A DNA stretch of 64,000 nt from an uncultured Ruminococcus sp. (GCA_910585865.1 CAJUGO010000011.1:1-64000); one strand, 5' to 3'. Positions 51,541-61,688 are shown, numbered from the stretch's first letter. Made by a program: numbers and translations. The notes: generated from the letters alone by a model not told the origin.

Positions 51541-51575
51541 CAGAAATGACAGCGCATTATATGCTGTCATTTCTG
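51541..51575 (-). terminator. Stem-loop after the lipoprotein-like fragment
   Basis: CAGAAATGACAGC and GCTGTCATTTCTG form a perfect 13-bp stem. The downstream minus-strand sequence is A+T-rich rather than a clean T-run. Confidence 0.55.
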
Positions 51576-51607
51576 ATATTAGGTCAAGAATGTTAAATTA
51601 ATTTATT

Positions 51608-52129
51608 TTAAACCTCAATTTTGTCAAATACTGATTTATCTACTTCACCGTCAATGATAAGTTCAATGGTTTTCCATTCCTCTATTAAAGTGTTGCTGTT
51701 ATTATAAATTTTCATACTGACAATGATACCTGTTTCTTTATCAATATCCAACTTTATGCTTTTTTTCATTCCGTTTTCTTTATAAGTTCCTGAAATATGG
51801 ATAATTTCTCTGCCTTTGTTGTTTGAATCTTTACTATCTATAGTCCATGACTTATAATTATAAAAAGTTGAAAGGACAAAGTACTGCGGAAGATAGTGTT
51901 CGTGAGCAGTATTAAGTTCAACAGTGTCAGACCGCTGTAAAAAATATGCTGAAAAATCTTCTGATATTCGTATTCGTTTTGTTATATCAAGATACATAGT
52001 TTCATCAATATCTCTATCGGATATAAAGATATTTTCCATCGGCTTGTCAGTAACATTGGTAAGTTCATTTGCAATTGGCTTTTTAATAAGCTCTTTCACT
52101 TTTTCTTTTGCTGTGTTTTTGCATAACAA
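51608..52129 (-). CDS. LolA/sigma-regulator-like domain protein, probably missing its N terminus
   Basis: 173 aa from a TTG at 52129 with AAAGG very close upstream. The second half (GREIIHISGTYKENGMKKSI, DIDKETGIIVSMKIYNNSNT) has the beta-sheet pattern of outer-membrane-lipoprotein-sorting-like or anti-sigma C-terminal domains, in which a residue pattern DxxTGxxxxxxxYN is common. In related proteins this domain follows a membrane anchor, which is absent here. It may therefore be a 5'-truncated remnant. No partner gene is adjacent. The family assignment is tentative. Confidence 0.5.
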   Translation of the reverse strand: MLCKNTAKEKVKELIKKPIANELTNVTDKPMENIFISDRDIDETMYLDITKRIRISEDFSAYFLQRSDTVELNTAHEHYLPQYFVLSTFYNYKSWTIDSKDSNNKGREIIHISGTYKENGMKKSIKLDIDKETGIIVSMKIYNNSNTLIEEWKTIELIIDGEVDKSVFDKIEV

Positions 52130-52327
52130 TGCCTTTCCGTAAAGTAAATGTTAATTAATGTATCAGATATATTTTAAATAGATTTTTACCCTTAAAATAA
52201 TCTAAAGCATACTTATTACAATATTTCACATTTTTATATTATAAAAATCAAGTGCCTTCATAAAGAAAGTCGCAATAGTCGATAGTCGGTAAATTAAAAA
52301 TGTCCGAATAAATTATAAATAAGAAGG

Positions 52328-52358
52328 TAAAAACAGGCAGCCTGCAAAGGCTGCCTGT
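52328..52358 (-). terminator. Terminator of putP
   Basis: ACAGGCAGCC and GGCTGCCTGT with a 6-base loop, followed on the minus strand by TTTTTA. Confidence 0.85.
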
Positions 52359-52388
52359 GTGCAAAAATCTATTATTCGGTATCTAATG

Positions 52389-53954
52389 TTACACTTCAAT
52401 ATTTTTAATTGAATTAAATTCATCAATTATTTCTTTTGACGGCTTTTTAGTAAGCAGGGATACAGCTACGTTTACAATAAAAGCAAGAGCAAAACCGAGA
52501 ACAAGTGAATAAAGTCCCGTAGTACTGTAAAGAGTATTTCCGTTTACAATTGGTATGTAGTCCCAGAAAACGACCGTAAGTGCGCCAACAGCCATACCGC
52601 TGATTGCGCCAGCAAGGTTTGAACGTTTCCAGAAGAGAGCAAGAAGTACAACAGGTCCGAACGCTGAGCCAAATCCCGCCCATGCGTCAGAAACAAGACC
52701 CATAATGCTCGATTCGGGGTTAAGTGCAATAAAGAATGCAACTGTGGCAATAACCACAACAGCGATTTTGCCGACTCTCAATGCACTTTTTTCACTGGCG
52801 TTCTTTCTTATAACCCCTTTATACATATCCTCTGATACGGCAGAAGCAGTTACAAGAAGCTGGCTGTCGGCAGTTGACATAATAGCTGCAAGAATGCCGC
52901 ACAGGAAAATACCGCCTATAAAAATCAGAATGCCGCTGCCTGAGAACAATTGCTGAATAGTCCTTATAAATACAGTTTCGCTTGTTTTTGCATCAAGCTG
53001 TGCGTTAAGGTATCCTCTTGCGGCAAGACCTATCAGGCATGAAGCTGTAAGTGAAATAATAACCCAGGTGATTGCAATTTTTCTTGATTTTTTAATTTCA
53101 CTGTTGCTTTTTACCGCCATAAATCTTACAAGAATATGGGGCATGCCAAAATATCCCAGGCCCCAAGCAAGATTTGAGATTATGGATACTGCCGAAACAG
53201 ACGAGCCGTCATCATTTTTTAAGAAATTAAGGAAGTTATCCGGATTGGATACGCCTTTTGCAATAAGTGCCTGAGAAAATCCGCTGTCAAAGGTAAGAAT
53301 GGCATATGCTAAAATCGGTACTGTGAGAATGGCTATAAGCATAAGCATTCCCTGAATAAAGTCGGTTGTGCATACAGCCTTGAATCCGCCTAAAAATGTG
53401 TATATAAGTATAACAACAGCGGCTATGCACAGACCGATTATGTATACGGTATCATAATTTTTGCTGCCTGTGACATTATTTGAGAACAGGGTTGCAAAAA
53501 GTTTAGCGCCTGAACTGAAAGCCGAGGCGGTGTAAATTGCAAAGAAAACTGCGATAATTGTTGCAGAAACGATTTTTATAATTCCCTTTTCATCGCGGTA
53601 ACGGTTTTGGAAAAAACTTGGTATTGTAAGTGAATTTCCTGCCACAATTGTATATTTTCTCAGTCGTGCCGATACAATGTACCAGTTAAGGATTGTTCCG
53701 ATTAAAAGACCTATTGCAATCCATACTTCGCCTGTGCCTGCAATGTAAACAGCACCGGGAAGTCCCATTAGCAGCCACCCGCTCATATCCGAAGCCTGTG
53801 CGGAAAGTGCCGCTGTCCATCCTCCGAGATTACGGCCGCCGAGAAAATAATCCTCGTTGTTTTTTGTGCCCTTGGAACATACAAATCCGATTACGATCAT
53901 TACAACCATGTAAGCGGCAAAAGCGCACAAAACTATAATGTTGTTTGTGTTCAT
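52389..53954 (-). CDS. putP: Sodium/proline symporter
   Basis: 521 aa, about 13 membrane segments, solute:sodium symporter family. PutP features: GGRNLGGWTAALSAQASDMS near the N terminus (Na+-site helix), WLLMGLPGAVYIAGTGEVWI, and FLGGFKAVCTTDFIQGMLML. It takes up proline with Na+ for osmoprotection or carbon. Ribosome-binding site AAGGAGG. It has its own promoter and terminator. Confidence 0.93.
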   Translation of the reverse strand: MNTNNIIVLCAFAAYMVVMIVIGFVCSKGTKNNEDYFLGGRNLGGWTAALSAQASDMSGWLLMGLPGAVYIAGTGEVWIAIGLLIGTILNWYIVSARLRKYTIVAGNSLTIPSFFQNRYRDEKGIIKIVSATIIAVFFAIYTASAFSSGAKLFATLFSNNVTGSKNYDTVYIIGLCIAAVVILIYTFLGGFKAVCTTDFIQGMLMLIAILTVPILAYAILTFDSGFSQALIAKGVSNPDNFLNFLKNDDGSSVSAVSIISNLAWGLGYFGMPHILVRFMAVKSNSEIKKSRKIAITWVIISLTASCLIGLAARGYLNAQLDAKTSETVFIRTIQQLFSGSGILIFIGGIFLCGILAAIMSTADSQLLVTASAVSEDMYKGVIRKNASEKSALRVGKIAVVVIATVAFFIALNPESSIMGLVSDAWAGFGSAFGPVVLLALFWKRSNLAGAISGMAVGALTVVFWDYIPIVNGNTLYSTTGLYSLVLGFALAFIVNVAVSLLTKKPSKEIIDEFNSIKNIEV

Positions 53955-54091
53955 TTTCTTCCTCCTTAAATGATACCAATCCCAGTTTCATAGGTTTTTG
54001 GTATAAAAAATATTTAGGGTATGTTTATAAAATCTCTGTCATTTGTGCATTTCGATATTACCATACAAACCCCGATATCAATTACTTTATT

Positions 54092-54120
54092 ATAGTAGCA
54101 AAAATACGTAAAAAAATCAA
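54092..54120 (-). promoter_or_regulatory. Promoter of putP
   Basis: On the minus strand TTGATT, 17 bases, TACTAT, leaving a leader of about 130 bases. Confidence 0.6.
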
Positions 54121-54178
54121 GAAAAAAGCAATAATGATGTCAAATATTGCAAATCATTTAATTTAAATTGGTTTTGTA

Positions 54179-54207
54179 TTGATTTAGATTTCCAAAAGTA
54201 ATATAAT
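54179..54207 (+). promoter_or_regulatory. Promoter of the alr-polA unit
   Basis: TTGATT at 54179, 17 bases, TATAAT at 54202, with a leader of about 78 bases. Confidence 0.82.
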
Positions 54208-54291
54208 ATACACTGAATATATATGCAGTGAAATATGTAACAGATAATAACAGCAATCACTGTAATTGTTTATTGTTACGGAGAGATATTA

Positions 54292-55470
54292 ATGGATTTT
54301 GTGAAGAGAACCTGGGCTGAAATTTCGCTTGATGCAATTGCCCATAATTTTAATGAAATAAAAAGTAAAATAAACAATAAATCGAAAATCTGCTGTGTTA
54401 TTAAGGCTGACGGTTACGGTCACGGTGCAGCAGAGCTTGCCGGGGAGTATGCAAGGCTCGGTGCGGATTTTTTTGCGGTTTCAAATATTGACGAGGGTAT
54501 CGAGATTCGTAATGCAGGGTGCAGTCTGCCTATGGTGATTCTCGGATATACTCCCGTAACTGAGGCGGCGAGGCTTTCACAGTATAATATTTCTCAGGCT
54601 GTTTTTTGCCTTGATTATGCAAAGGAATTGTCACAGGAGTGTATAAGACAAAACTGCCGCTGCAAAATTCATATAAAAATTGATACGGGAATGAGCAGAA
54701 TAGGTTTTATGTGTCAGAAGTTTCCAAGGGATAATTATTCTATTGAGGAAATAAAGGGAGCAGCAGGTCTGACAAATCTTGATCTTGAAGGTTTGTTTAC
54801 GCATTTTTGTGTTTCTGATGAGGGCATTGACGGCAGAAAGTTTACTGAAAAACAGTATGAAAATTTTAAATACGTTTGTAATATTCTCAAGAATTCAGGG
54901 CTGAAAATTGATTATGTTCATTGTGCCAACAGCGGCGCCATTGAGGATTATCCTGATACATACGGTGATATGGTGCGTGCAGGAATTATTCTTTACGGGC
55001 TTTCGCCCTCTTCAAAACTGTCGGGTAAGCTGGACTTGATTCCTGCGATGACGCTTAAAACCTCGGTTGCTTATGTAAAGGAACTTAAAGCAGGTGCTTC
55101 AGTTTCATACGGCAGAACATTCACGGCTGAAAAAGATATGAAAATTGCAACTGTTCCCATAGGTTATGCAGACGGATATATAAGGCAGAATATAAATAAC
55201 GGTTATATGATAGTAAACGGAAAAAAAGCAAAAATTGTGGGAAGAATATGTATGGATCAAACCATGCTTGATGTTACCGGTATTGAAGATGTAAAAATCG
55301 GGGACGAAGTTACTGTGTTTGGCACGGGCAAAAACGGCGAGCCTACCGCTGATACAATTGCCCAAAATACCGGTACAATAAATTATGAGGTAGTATGTAT
55401 AGTTGGAAAACGTGTGCCAAGAATTTATTATAAAAACGGAATTATGACGGAAGTGATGTATAAATTATGA
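54292..55470 (+). CDS. alr: Alanine racemase
   Basis: 392 aa. It makes D-alanine for peptidoglycan. The PLP lysine is in CCVIKADGYGHGAAEL, the barrel has GLFTHFCVSDEG and VHCANSGAIEDYPD, and the catalytic tyrosine region is VSYGRTFTAEKDMKIATVPI. GRICMDQTMLDVT is the conserved C-terminal block. It overlaps polA by 4 bases (ATGA), which is unusual company for alr and indicates a shared transcript. Confidence 0.95.
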   Translation: MDFVKRTWAEISLDAIAHNFNEIKSKINNKSKICCVIKADGYGHGAAELAGEYARLGADFFAVSNIDEGIEIRNAGCSLPMVILGYTPVTEAARLSQYNISQAVFCLDYAKELSQECIRQNCRCKIHIKIDTGMSRIGFMCQKFPRDNYSIEEIKGAAGLTNLDLEGLFTHFCVSDEGIDGRKFTEKQYENFKYVCNILKNSGLKIDYVHCANSGAIEDYPDTYGDMVRAGIILYGLSPSSKLSGKLDLIPAMTLKTSVAYVKELKAGASVSYGRTFTAEKDMKIATVPIGYADGYIRQNINNGYMIVNGKKAKIVGRICMDQTMLDVTGIEDVKIGDEVTVFGTGKNGEPTADTIAQNTGTINYEVVCIVGKRVPRIYYKNGIMTEVMYKL

Positions 55471-58031
55471 GATTACTCGTTGTTGACGGAAACAGTATTG
55501 TAAACCGCGCGTTTTACGGTATAAGACCGCTTACTACAAAAGACGGTCAGTTTACCAATGCTATTTACGGCTTTTTAACTATGCTTCATAAAATTGAAAG
55601 CGAAGAAGACCCTGATGCAGTAGCAATTGCTTTTGATTTGAAAACACCTACATTCAGACATAAGGCATACTCGGGGTATAAAGCTGCAAGAAAAGGAATG
55701 CCCGACGAACTTGCCTCTCAAATGGCGCCCCTTAAGGAACTGCTGGGTTTGCTCGGCTATAAAATTGTTACCTGCGAAGGCTATGAAGCTGATGATATAC
55801 TCGGAACACTTGCGAGAGCCTGTGAAACAGGTCTAAATGAATGTGTAATTGCAACGGGTGACCGTGACAGTCTGCAGCTAGTGTCTGATAAAACAAGCGT
55901 TCATCTTTGCACCAATAAGCAGGATATTGTGTACACTCCTCAAAAAATCATGGAGGACTACGGAGTAACGCCGTCCGAGCTTATTGAAATCAAGGCTATT
56001 CAGGGAGACAGCTCCGACAATATTCCGGGTGTAGCGGGGATAGGTCCAAAGGGGGCAGGCGAGCTTATTCAAAAATATCATTCCGTGCAGTATATTTATG
56101 ACCATATTAACGAGCTTGAAATTAAAGATGGTATAAGGAAAAAATTAATTAATTCAAAGGAAAATGCATTTATGAGCCGTATGCTCGGCGAAATTTCATG
56201 TTCTGCTCCTGTTGATACTAACATTGAGAGCTATAAAGTTGAAATGAAAGATGCCGCTGCCTGCTCAAAATATATGGCAAGTCTGGAATTGTTTTCATTA
56301 ATAGATAAATACAACATTAAAAATGTTTTGAACACAGCAGAGACAAAAAACGAGTCAAAAGAAATTATTGTAGAAAACAATACAGATGATAATACTATTT
56401 TAAAAAATGCAGAAAAGGCAGATAAACTTTATCTTAAATTTGATATTAACGAAGATAGTTTGATTTCTTTTGCAATACTGTGCGGCGGCAAAGTTTTTAT
56501 AAGCAGAAGCAAAAAAGTCTTTGATTTTATATTACAGGAAGAAAACATTAAAAAATATACAAGTAACTGTAAAACGCTATTTGCTTATGCCGATAAAAAC
56601 GGTTTTGATGTAAAATCGCTTGCATTTGATACGGAGCTTGCCGCATATTTGATTGAACCGTCCTCAAAGGATTATTCAGATGAAAATCTCTGTGCGTCGT
56701 ATGGAATAGATTTGCCGTGCACGGAAAATGAAGAATTTAAAAAATATCTGTCTTTTGGCGTTTATGACAAACTTTGTGAAAAGCTTATGTCAAAAATTAA
56801 AGCACACAATCAGGAAAAGCTGCTCTCGGATATTGAAATCCCGCTTGCGAATGTGCTTGCAAAAATGGAAAATATCGGATTTGCGATGGACAGAGAAGGA
56901 ATTGAGGAATACGGCAGAATCTTGTCCGGACAAATCAAAAGCCTGGAAAGTCAGATTTATGAAAGCGCCGGAAGCACCTTTAACATAAATTCACCAAAAC
57001 AGCTTGGCAAAGTATTGTTTGAAGATTTAAAACTTCCATGCAAAAAAAAGACAAAAAGCGGTTACAGCACAAATGCAGAGGTGCTTGAAAGTCTGCGATT
57101 TGAGCATCCGGTTGTAGAAATGGTACTGTCATACAGAACTCTTGCAAAGCTTAATTCCACTTATTGTGAAGGTTTGCTTAAAGTTATTGCGGAGGACGGG
57201 CGGATTCATTCAAAATTCAACCAGACTGAGACGCGCACAGGCAGAATCAGTTCAACTGAGCCTAATCTGCAAAATATTCCTGTGCGCACTGAAATTGGCA
57301 GGAAAATGCGCAGATTTTTCAGCGCCAGAGAGGGTTGGGTGTTGGTCGATGCAGACTATTCCCAAATAGAGCTGAGAGTTCTTGCTCACATTGCTGGAGA
57401 TAAAAATATGATTGAAGCCTTCAGATCAAACGAGGATATTCACGCAATTACTGCGTCACAGGTGTTCAATATGCCTTTAGATATGATTACTCCTGTTATG
57501 AGAAGCAGGGCAAAGGCGGTAAACTTTGGCATTGTATACGGCATAGGTGCCTTTTCGCTTGCAAAGGATATCGGAGTAAGCAATAAAGAAGCGTCCCAGT
57601 ATATAAAAAGTTATCTTACTCATTACAGCGGTGTTGATGAATATATGAAAAATATAGTTGAAAAGGCAAATGCCGACGGTTATGTTGAAACAATGTTCGG
57701 CAGAAGGCGTAATCTGCCGGAGCTTAGTTCAGGTAAGCATATGCTCAGGGCATTCGGCGAACGGGTGGCACGGAATATGCCTATTCAGGGAACAGCGGCT
57801 GATATAATTAAAATTGCAATGATTAAGGTTAATGAAAGAATTAAAAAAGAAGGTCTGCGCGCAAGACTTATTTTACAGGTTCACGATGAACTCATAGTTG
57901 AATCGCCGCAGAATGAAAGTATGAGAGTCGCTTTGATTTTGCAGGAGGAAATGGAGAACGCGGTTGCGCTTGATGTTCCGCTTACTGCTGAGGCGGCTGT
58001 AGGAAAGACATGGTATGATGCAAAAGGATAA
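55467..58031 (+). CDS. polA: DNA polymerase I
   Basis: 854 aa. The 5' nuclease domain (1 to about 290) has LLVVDGNSIVNRAFYG, YEADDILGTLA and GDSSDNIPGVAGIGPKGAGE. The middle 3'-5' exonuclease-like domain lacks the catalytic DxE (KLYLKFDINEDSLISFAI), so proofreading is probably absent, as in Bacillus Pol I. The polymerase has motif A DADYSQIELRVLAHIAGD, motif B RSRAKAVNFGIVYGIGAF and motif C QVHDELIVE. It works in repair and Okazaki fragment processing. The 3' end overlaps the phosphatase gene. Confidence 0.96.
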   Translation: MRLLVVDGNSIVNRAFYGIRPLTTKDGQFTNAIYGFLTMLHKIESEEDPDAVAIAFDLKTPTFRHKAYSGYKAARKGMPDELASQMAPLKELLGLLGYKIVTCEGYEADDILGTLARACETGLNECVIATGDRDSLQLVSDKTSVHLCTNKQDIVYTPQKIMEDYGVTPSELIEIKAIQGDSSDNIPGVAGIGPKGAGELIQKYHSVQYIYDHINELEIKDGIRKKLINSKENAFMSRMLGEISCSAPVDTNIESYKVEMKDAAACSKYMASLELFSLIDKYNIKNVLNTAETKNESKEIIVENNTDDNTILKNAEKADKLYLKFDINEDSLISFAILCGGKVFISRSKKVFDFILQEENIKKYTSNCKTLFAYADKNGFDVKSLAFDTELAAYLIEPSSKDYSDENLCASYGIDLPCTENEEFKKYLSFGVYDKLCEKLMSKIKAHNQEKLLSDIEIPLANVLAKMENIGFAMDREGIEEYGRILSGQIKSLESQIYESAGSTFNINSPKQLGKVLFEDLKLPCKKKTKSGYSTNAEVLESLRFEHPVVEMVLSYRTLAKLNSTYCEGLLKVIAEDGRIHSKFNQTETRTGRISSTEPNLQNIPVRTEIGRKMRRFFSAREGWVLVDADYSQIELRVLAHIAGDKNMIEAFRSNEDIHAITASQVFNMPLDMITPVMRSRAKAVNFGIVYGIGAFSLAKDIGVSNKEASQYIKSYLTHYSGVDEYMKNIVEKANADGYVETMFGRRRNLPELSSGKHMLRAFGERVARNMPIQGTAADIIKIAMIKVNERIKKEGLRARLILQVHDELIVESPQNESMRVALILQEEMENAVALDVPLTAEAAVGKTWYDAKG

Positions 58032-58455
58032 GAATATTTATATTGCGTTTGTATGTACGGGAAATACCTGCCGGAGTCCGATGGCAGAGGGTATTTTTAA
58101 TAAAATTGCAGAAGAAAAGGGTATTTTAGCATGTGCCGAAAGTTTTGGAACGGCAACGGCTGACGGAATGGCAGTGTCTGAAAACTCGGTTAAAGTATGC
58201 AGGGAAATCGGAGTTGATTTAACCTGTAAAAAATCAAATAACGTAAATAGTACTGATTTAAAAAAGTATGATAAATTCTATTGTATGTCGCAGAGCCATG
58301 CTGATATATTGAAAATTTATTTTGGAATTGAGCCGGAACGGCTGTGTATTTTGGGTGTTTGTGATCCGTATGGCGGAGATGAAGAAGTTTATCGTATATG
58401 CAGAAATCAGATTTATAATGCAGTAGAAGAGATAATAACAGAGTATGAAGATTGA
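58015..58455 (+). CDS. Low-molecular-weight protein tyrosine phosphatase
   Basis: 146 aa. The active loop CTGNTCR (Cys14 to Arg20) with following SPMAEGIF is the LMW-PTP signature, and the general acid lies in CDPYGGDEEVYR. Some members act on protein-arginine phosphate or on tyrosine kinases of capsule synthesis; no kinase is near. Start ATG 58015 or 58018, within the end of polA. Confidence 0.9.
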   Translation: MMQKDKNIYIAFVCTGNTCRSPMAEGIFNKIAEEKGILACAESFGTATADGMAVSENSVKVCREIGVDLTCKKSNNVNSTDLKKYDKFYCMSQSHADILKIYFGIEPERLCILGVCDPYGGDEEVYRICRNQIYNAVEEIITEYED

Positions 58456-58879
58456 GAAAATGACTGCAGAGCATCTCAGCAGTGTTGCAAGGCTGGAGGA
58501 AGAATGCTTTGTTCATCCGTGGTCAAGGCAAAGTCTTGAAAGAGAGCTTGCAAATGAAAGTTCAGTGTTTTTAACGGCAGTTGAAAATAACAGAGTGGTC
58601 GGTTACATCGGAATGAATGTGGTTATTGACGAGGGATATATTTTTAATGTTGCTGTTGATGAAAAGTTTAGAAAAAAGGGTATCGGCAGTGCGCTTATAG
58701 GTGAGCTTGTTACTTTTGCAAAAAAGAATAATCTGTGCTTTATGACTCTTGAAGTGCGTAAAAGCAATGAAAGCGCGCGTTCGCTGTACTCAAAATTTGG
58801 ATTTATTAAAGTTGGCGAGAGAAAGAACTATTATAAAGATCCTATTGAAAATGCAGTTTTAATGACAAAATATTTTTAG
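58445..58879 (+). CDS. rimI: Ribosomal protein S18-alanine N-acetyltransferase
   Basis: 144 aa GNAT protein. MTAEHLSSVARLEEECFVHP and WSRQSLERELAN match RimI, the acetyl-CoA loop is EKFRKKGIGSALIGEL, and the C-terminal RKSNESARSLYSKFGFIKVG with RKNYYKDP is characteristic. It overlaps the phosphatase gene by 11 bases and precedes tsaD, the usual rimI-tsaD pairing. Confidence 0.92.
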   Translation: MKIEKMTAEHLSSVARLEEECFVHPWSRQSLERELANESSVFLTAVENNRVVGYIGMNVVIDEGYIFNVAVDEKFRKKGIGSALIGELVTFAKKNNLCFMTLEVRKSNESARSLYSKFGFIKVGERKNYYKDPIENAVLMTKYF

Positions 58880-58920
58880 TTATATATATGTATAGGAATT
58901 TAAAAACCGGAGGGTAATAT

Positions 58921-59931
58921 ATGAAAATACTTGGAATTGAGTCATCGTGTGACGAAACAGCTGCCGCTGTAGTTGAAGACGGAAGAAATGTACTGTCTTC
59001 GGTTGTAGCTTCACAGGTTGAAGAACATAGGCTTTACGGGGGTGTCGTACCTGAAATTGCTTCACGCCGTCATGCAGAGGCAATAGTTCCGGTAGTTAAA
59101 CAGGCTCTTGATGATGCGCATTTGACTTTAAAGGATATTGACGCCATAGCGGTTACATATGCCCCCGGGCTTATAGGTGCGCTGCTTGTAGGTGTAAATT
59201 TTGCAAAAGGCTTGTCGCTTTCAACAGGCATTCCGCTGATACCTACCCATCATTTGCGTTCGCATATTGCTTCAAATTATATTTCAAATCCAGAATTAAA
59301 ACCTCCGTTCTTATGTCTTGTTGTATCCGGGGGACACAGTCATATAGTTATGGTTGAAGATTACACTGATATGAAAATAATTGGAAAAACCCGTGATGAT
59401 GCTGCTGGTGAAGCTTTTGATAAAGCAGCAAGAACAATGGGAATGCCATATCCGGGCGGGATAGAGCTTGATAAGGAAGCAGAGGCCGGCAATCAGTTTG
59501 CATACAAATTGCCGAGACCGGTTGTAAACGGTGCACCGTATGATTTCAGCTTTTCAGGGCTTAAAACAGCCGTAATAAATCTTATACATAATACTGCTCA
59601 AAAGGGAGAAGAGCTTAACAAAGCTGATGTGTGCGCATCATTTAGGTATGCTGTTGTTGACTGTCTGACTACAAATTTTCTGAAAGCAGCCGAGGATTAT
59701 AAAATAAATACACTAGTTATCGCAGGCGGTGTTTCCGCAAATTCATTATTGCGGTCGGTTCTTGATGCAGAATGCAAAAAACGTGGGTATAAACTTTTTA
59801 TGCCTGATAAATCATTATGCGGTGATAATGCTGCAATGGTTGGTTCACAGGGGTATTTTGAATATCTCAGCGGCAATACAGCCGAAGCAGATTTAAATGC
59901 ATTTGCAACAAAGAGTATAGAACAAGGATGA
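58921..59931 (+). CDS. tsaD: tRNA threonylcarbamoyladenosine transferase TsaD
   Basis: 336 aa. Part of the t6A37 tRNA modification complex with TsaB and TsaE (not in the window). The ASKHA fold starts GIESSCDETAAAVVEDG. The metal ligands are His111 and His115 (PTHHLRSHIASN), VVSGGHSHIVMV is the phosphate loop, and VIAGGVSANSLLR follows. Ribosome-binding site GGAGG. Confidence 0.96.
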   Translation: MKILGIESSCDETAAAVVEDGRNVLSSVVASQVEEHRLYGGVVPEIASRRHAEAIVPVVKQALDDAHLTLKDIDAIAVTYAPGLIGALLVGVNFAKGLSLSTGIPLIPTHHLRSHIASNYISNPELKPPFLCLVVSGGHSHIVMVEDYTDMKIIGKTRDDAAGEAFDKAARTMGMPYPGGIELDKEAEAGNQFAYKLPRPVVNGAPYDFSFSGLKTAVINLIHNTAQKGEELNKADVCASFRYAVVDCLTTNFLKAAEDYKINTLVIAGGVSANSLLRSVLDAECKKRGYKLFMPDKSLCGDNAAMVGSQGYFEYLSGNTAEADLNAFATKSIEQG

Positions 59932-60094
59932 AAATAAAATCCAATATTTTCAAAGAATAAAAATAAGTAAAAATAAAATAAAGCTTGCTATTTTTATTTA
60001 AATAGCTTAAAATTGTTTTGGATTAAAGAAGTTAATTATTTTTTAATATGCTTAAATAATTATAATAATGTATAATGTGAAAGGATGAATTACG

Positions 60095-60613
60095 ATGAGC
60101 AATCCTGTAATAACAATCGAAATTGAAGGCGGCGGTATTATTAAAGCTGAGCTTTATCCTGAAATTGCGCCAAATACAGTAAATAATTTTCTCAGTCTGA
60201 TAAAAAAGCATTTTTATGACGGACTTACATTCCACCGCGTGATTTACGGTTTTATGATTCAGGGAGGATGTCCTGACGGAACGGGCTGCGGAGGTCCGGG
60301 CTATGCAATCAGAGGAGAGTTTGCCCAGAACGGTTTTAAAAATGACCTTAAGCATACACAGGGAGTGCTTTCAATGGCTCGTTCAATGATGCCGGATTCT
60401 GCCGGATCACAGTTTTTTATTATGCATAAAGACGCACCGCATCTTGACGGTCAGTATGCTGCGTTTGGTAAGGTAACCGAGGGTATGGATGTAGTAAACA
60501 GAATTGCTGAATGCGATACGGATTTTTCAGACAAGCCCCTTGATGTACAGAAAATTGCTAAGATAACGGCTGAAACTTTTGGAATTGACTATCCTGAACC
60601 CGAAAAGTGCTGA
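60095..60613 (+). CDS. Cyclophilin-type peptidyl-prolyl isomerase
   Basis: 172 aa with no signal peptide, so cytoplasmic. Active-site stretch GLTFHRVIYGFMIQGGCPDG (Arg and Phe), GVLSMARSMMPDSAGSQFFI and HLDGQYAAFGKVTEGMDVV. AAAGGATG precedes the ATG. A TATAAT at 60071 lacks a clear -35. Confidence 0.94.
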   Translation: MSNPVITIEIEGGGIIKAELYPEIAPNTVNNFLSLIKKHFYDGLTFHRVIYGFMIQGGCPDGTGCGGPGYAIRGEFAQNGFKNDLKHTQGVLSMARSMMPDSAGSQFFIMHKDAPHLDGQYAAFGKVTEGMDVVNRIAECDTDFSDKPLDVQKIAKITAETFGIDYPEPEKC

Positions 60614-60674
60614 TAAAGTGTTTATTAAGTAATATAAATAAGTTTAACTTATAGTAACAGAAAGGAACAAAATA

Positions 60675-61688
60675 ATGAAAGTATTATTAGCAGGCGGTGC
60701 CGGATACATCGGTACACATACTTGTGTGGAACTTATAAATTCGGGACATGATGTAATTATAGCAGACAACTTTTCAAACAGCTGTCCGCGTGCTGTTGAA
60801 AGAGTGGAGGAGATTACAGGAAAAAAAATTCCGCTTTATGAAGCAGATGTATGCTGCAAAGATGCTGTGGACAAAATTTTTGCAGAAAATAATATTGATG
60901 CGGTAATTCATTTTGCCGGTTTGAAGGCTGTAGGTGAGAGTTGTGAAAAGCCGGTTGAGTATTACAGGAATAACATTGATTCAACGCTTACTTTGCTTGA
61001 AACAATGAAAGAATACGGAGTAAATAACTTTATCTTCAGTTCCTCCGCAACAGTTTACGGCACCCCTAAAACTGTTCCGCTTGTTGAAACAATGCCTACC
61101 GGGACTCCTACGAATCCATACGGCTGGACAAAGCTTATGATGGAACAGATTCTTACAGATACTTCCAATGCAAATCCTGATATGTCGATTGTTATTTTAA
61201 GATATTTTAATCCTATCGGTGCACATGAAAGCGGAAGAATAGGAGAAGATCCAAACGGTATACCGAACAACCTCATGCCATATATCACTCAGGTTGCCGC
61301 AGGAAGACTTGCAAAGCTAGGGGTTTTCGGGGATGATTACCCCACCCATGACGGTACAGGTGTTCGTGATTATATTCATGTTGTCGATCTGGCAAAAGGA
61401 CATGTGAAAGCTATTGAGTATTCCGCAGAGCACAAAGGCACTGAAATATTTAACCTTGGTACAGGGGTGGGATACAGTGTTCTTGATATAGTGAAAGCAT
61501 TTATTAAGGTAAATAACATTGATATTCCTTATGAGATTAAACCTCGCCGTGCAGGTGATATTGCCGAATGTTATGCAGATGCTTCAAAAGCTTATGAAAT
61601 TTTGGGCTGGAAAGCAGAAAAAGACCTTGAAAATATGTGCAATGATGCCTGGAATTGGCAATCTCATAACCTAAATGGGTACAAATAA
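60675..61688 (+). CDS. galE: UDP-glucose 4-epimerase
   Basis: 337 aa. It interconverts UDP-glucose and UDP-galactose. The NAD motif GGAGYIGTHTCVELINSGHD is at the N terminus, then SSSATVYGTP, catalytic Tyr and Lys in NPYGWTKLMMEQIL, and DYIHVVDLAKGHVKAIEY. No other Leloir genes are adjacent, so a cell-wall or exopolysaccharide role is equally likely. A weak hairpin (ACAAAAAC with GTTTTTGT, about 61686-61709) follows. Confidence 0.95.
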   Translation: MKVLLAGGAGYIGTHTCVELINSGHDVIIADNFSNSCPRAVERVEEITGKKIPLYEADVCCKDAVDKIFAENNIDAVIHFAGLKAVGESCEKPVEYYRNNIDSTLTLLETMKEYGVNNFIFSSSATVYGTPKTVPLVETMPTGTPTNPYGWTKLMMEQILTDTSNANPDMSIVILRYFNPIGAHESGRIGEDPNGIPNNLMPYITQVAAGRLAKLGVFGDDYPTHDGTGVRDYIHVVDLAKGHVKAIEYSAEHKGTEIFNLGTGVGYSVLDIVKAFIKVNNIDIPYEIKPRRAGDIAECYADASKAYEILGWKAEKDLENMCNDAWNWQSHNLNGYK

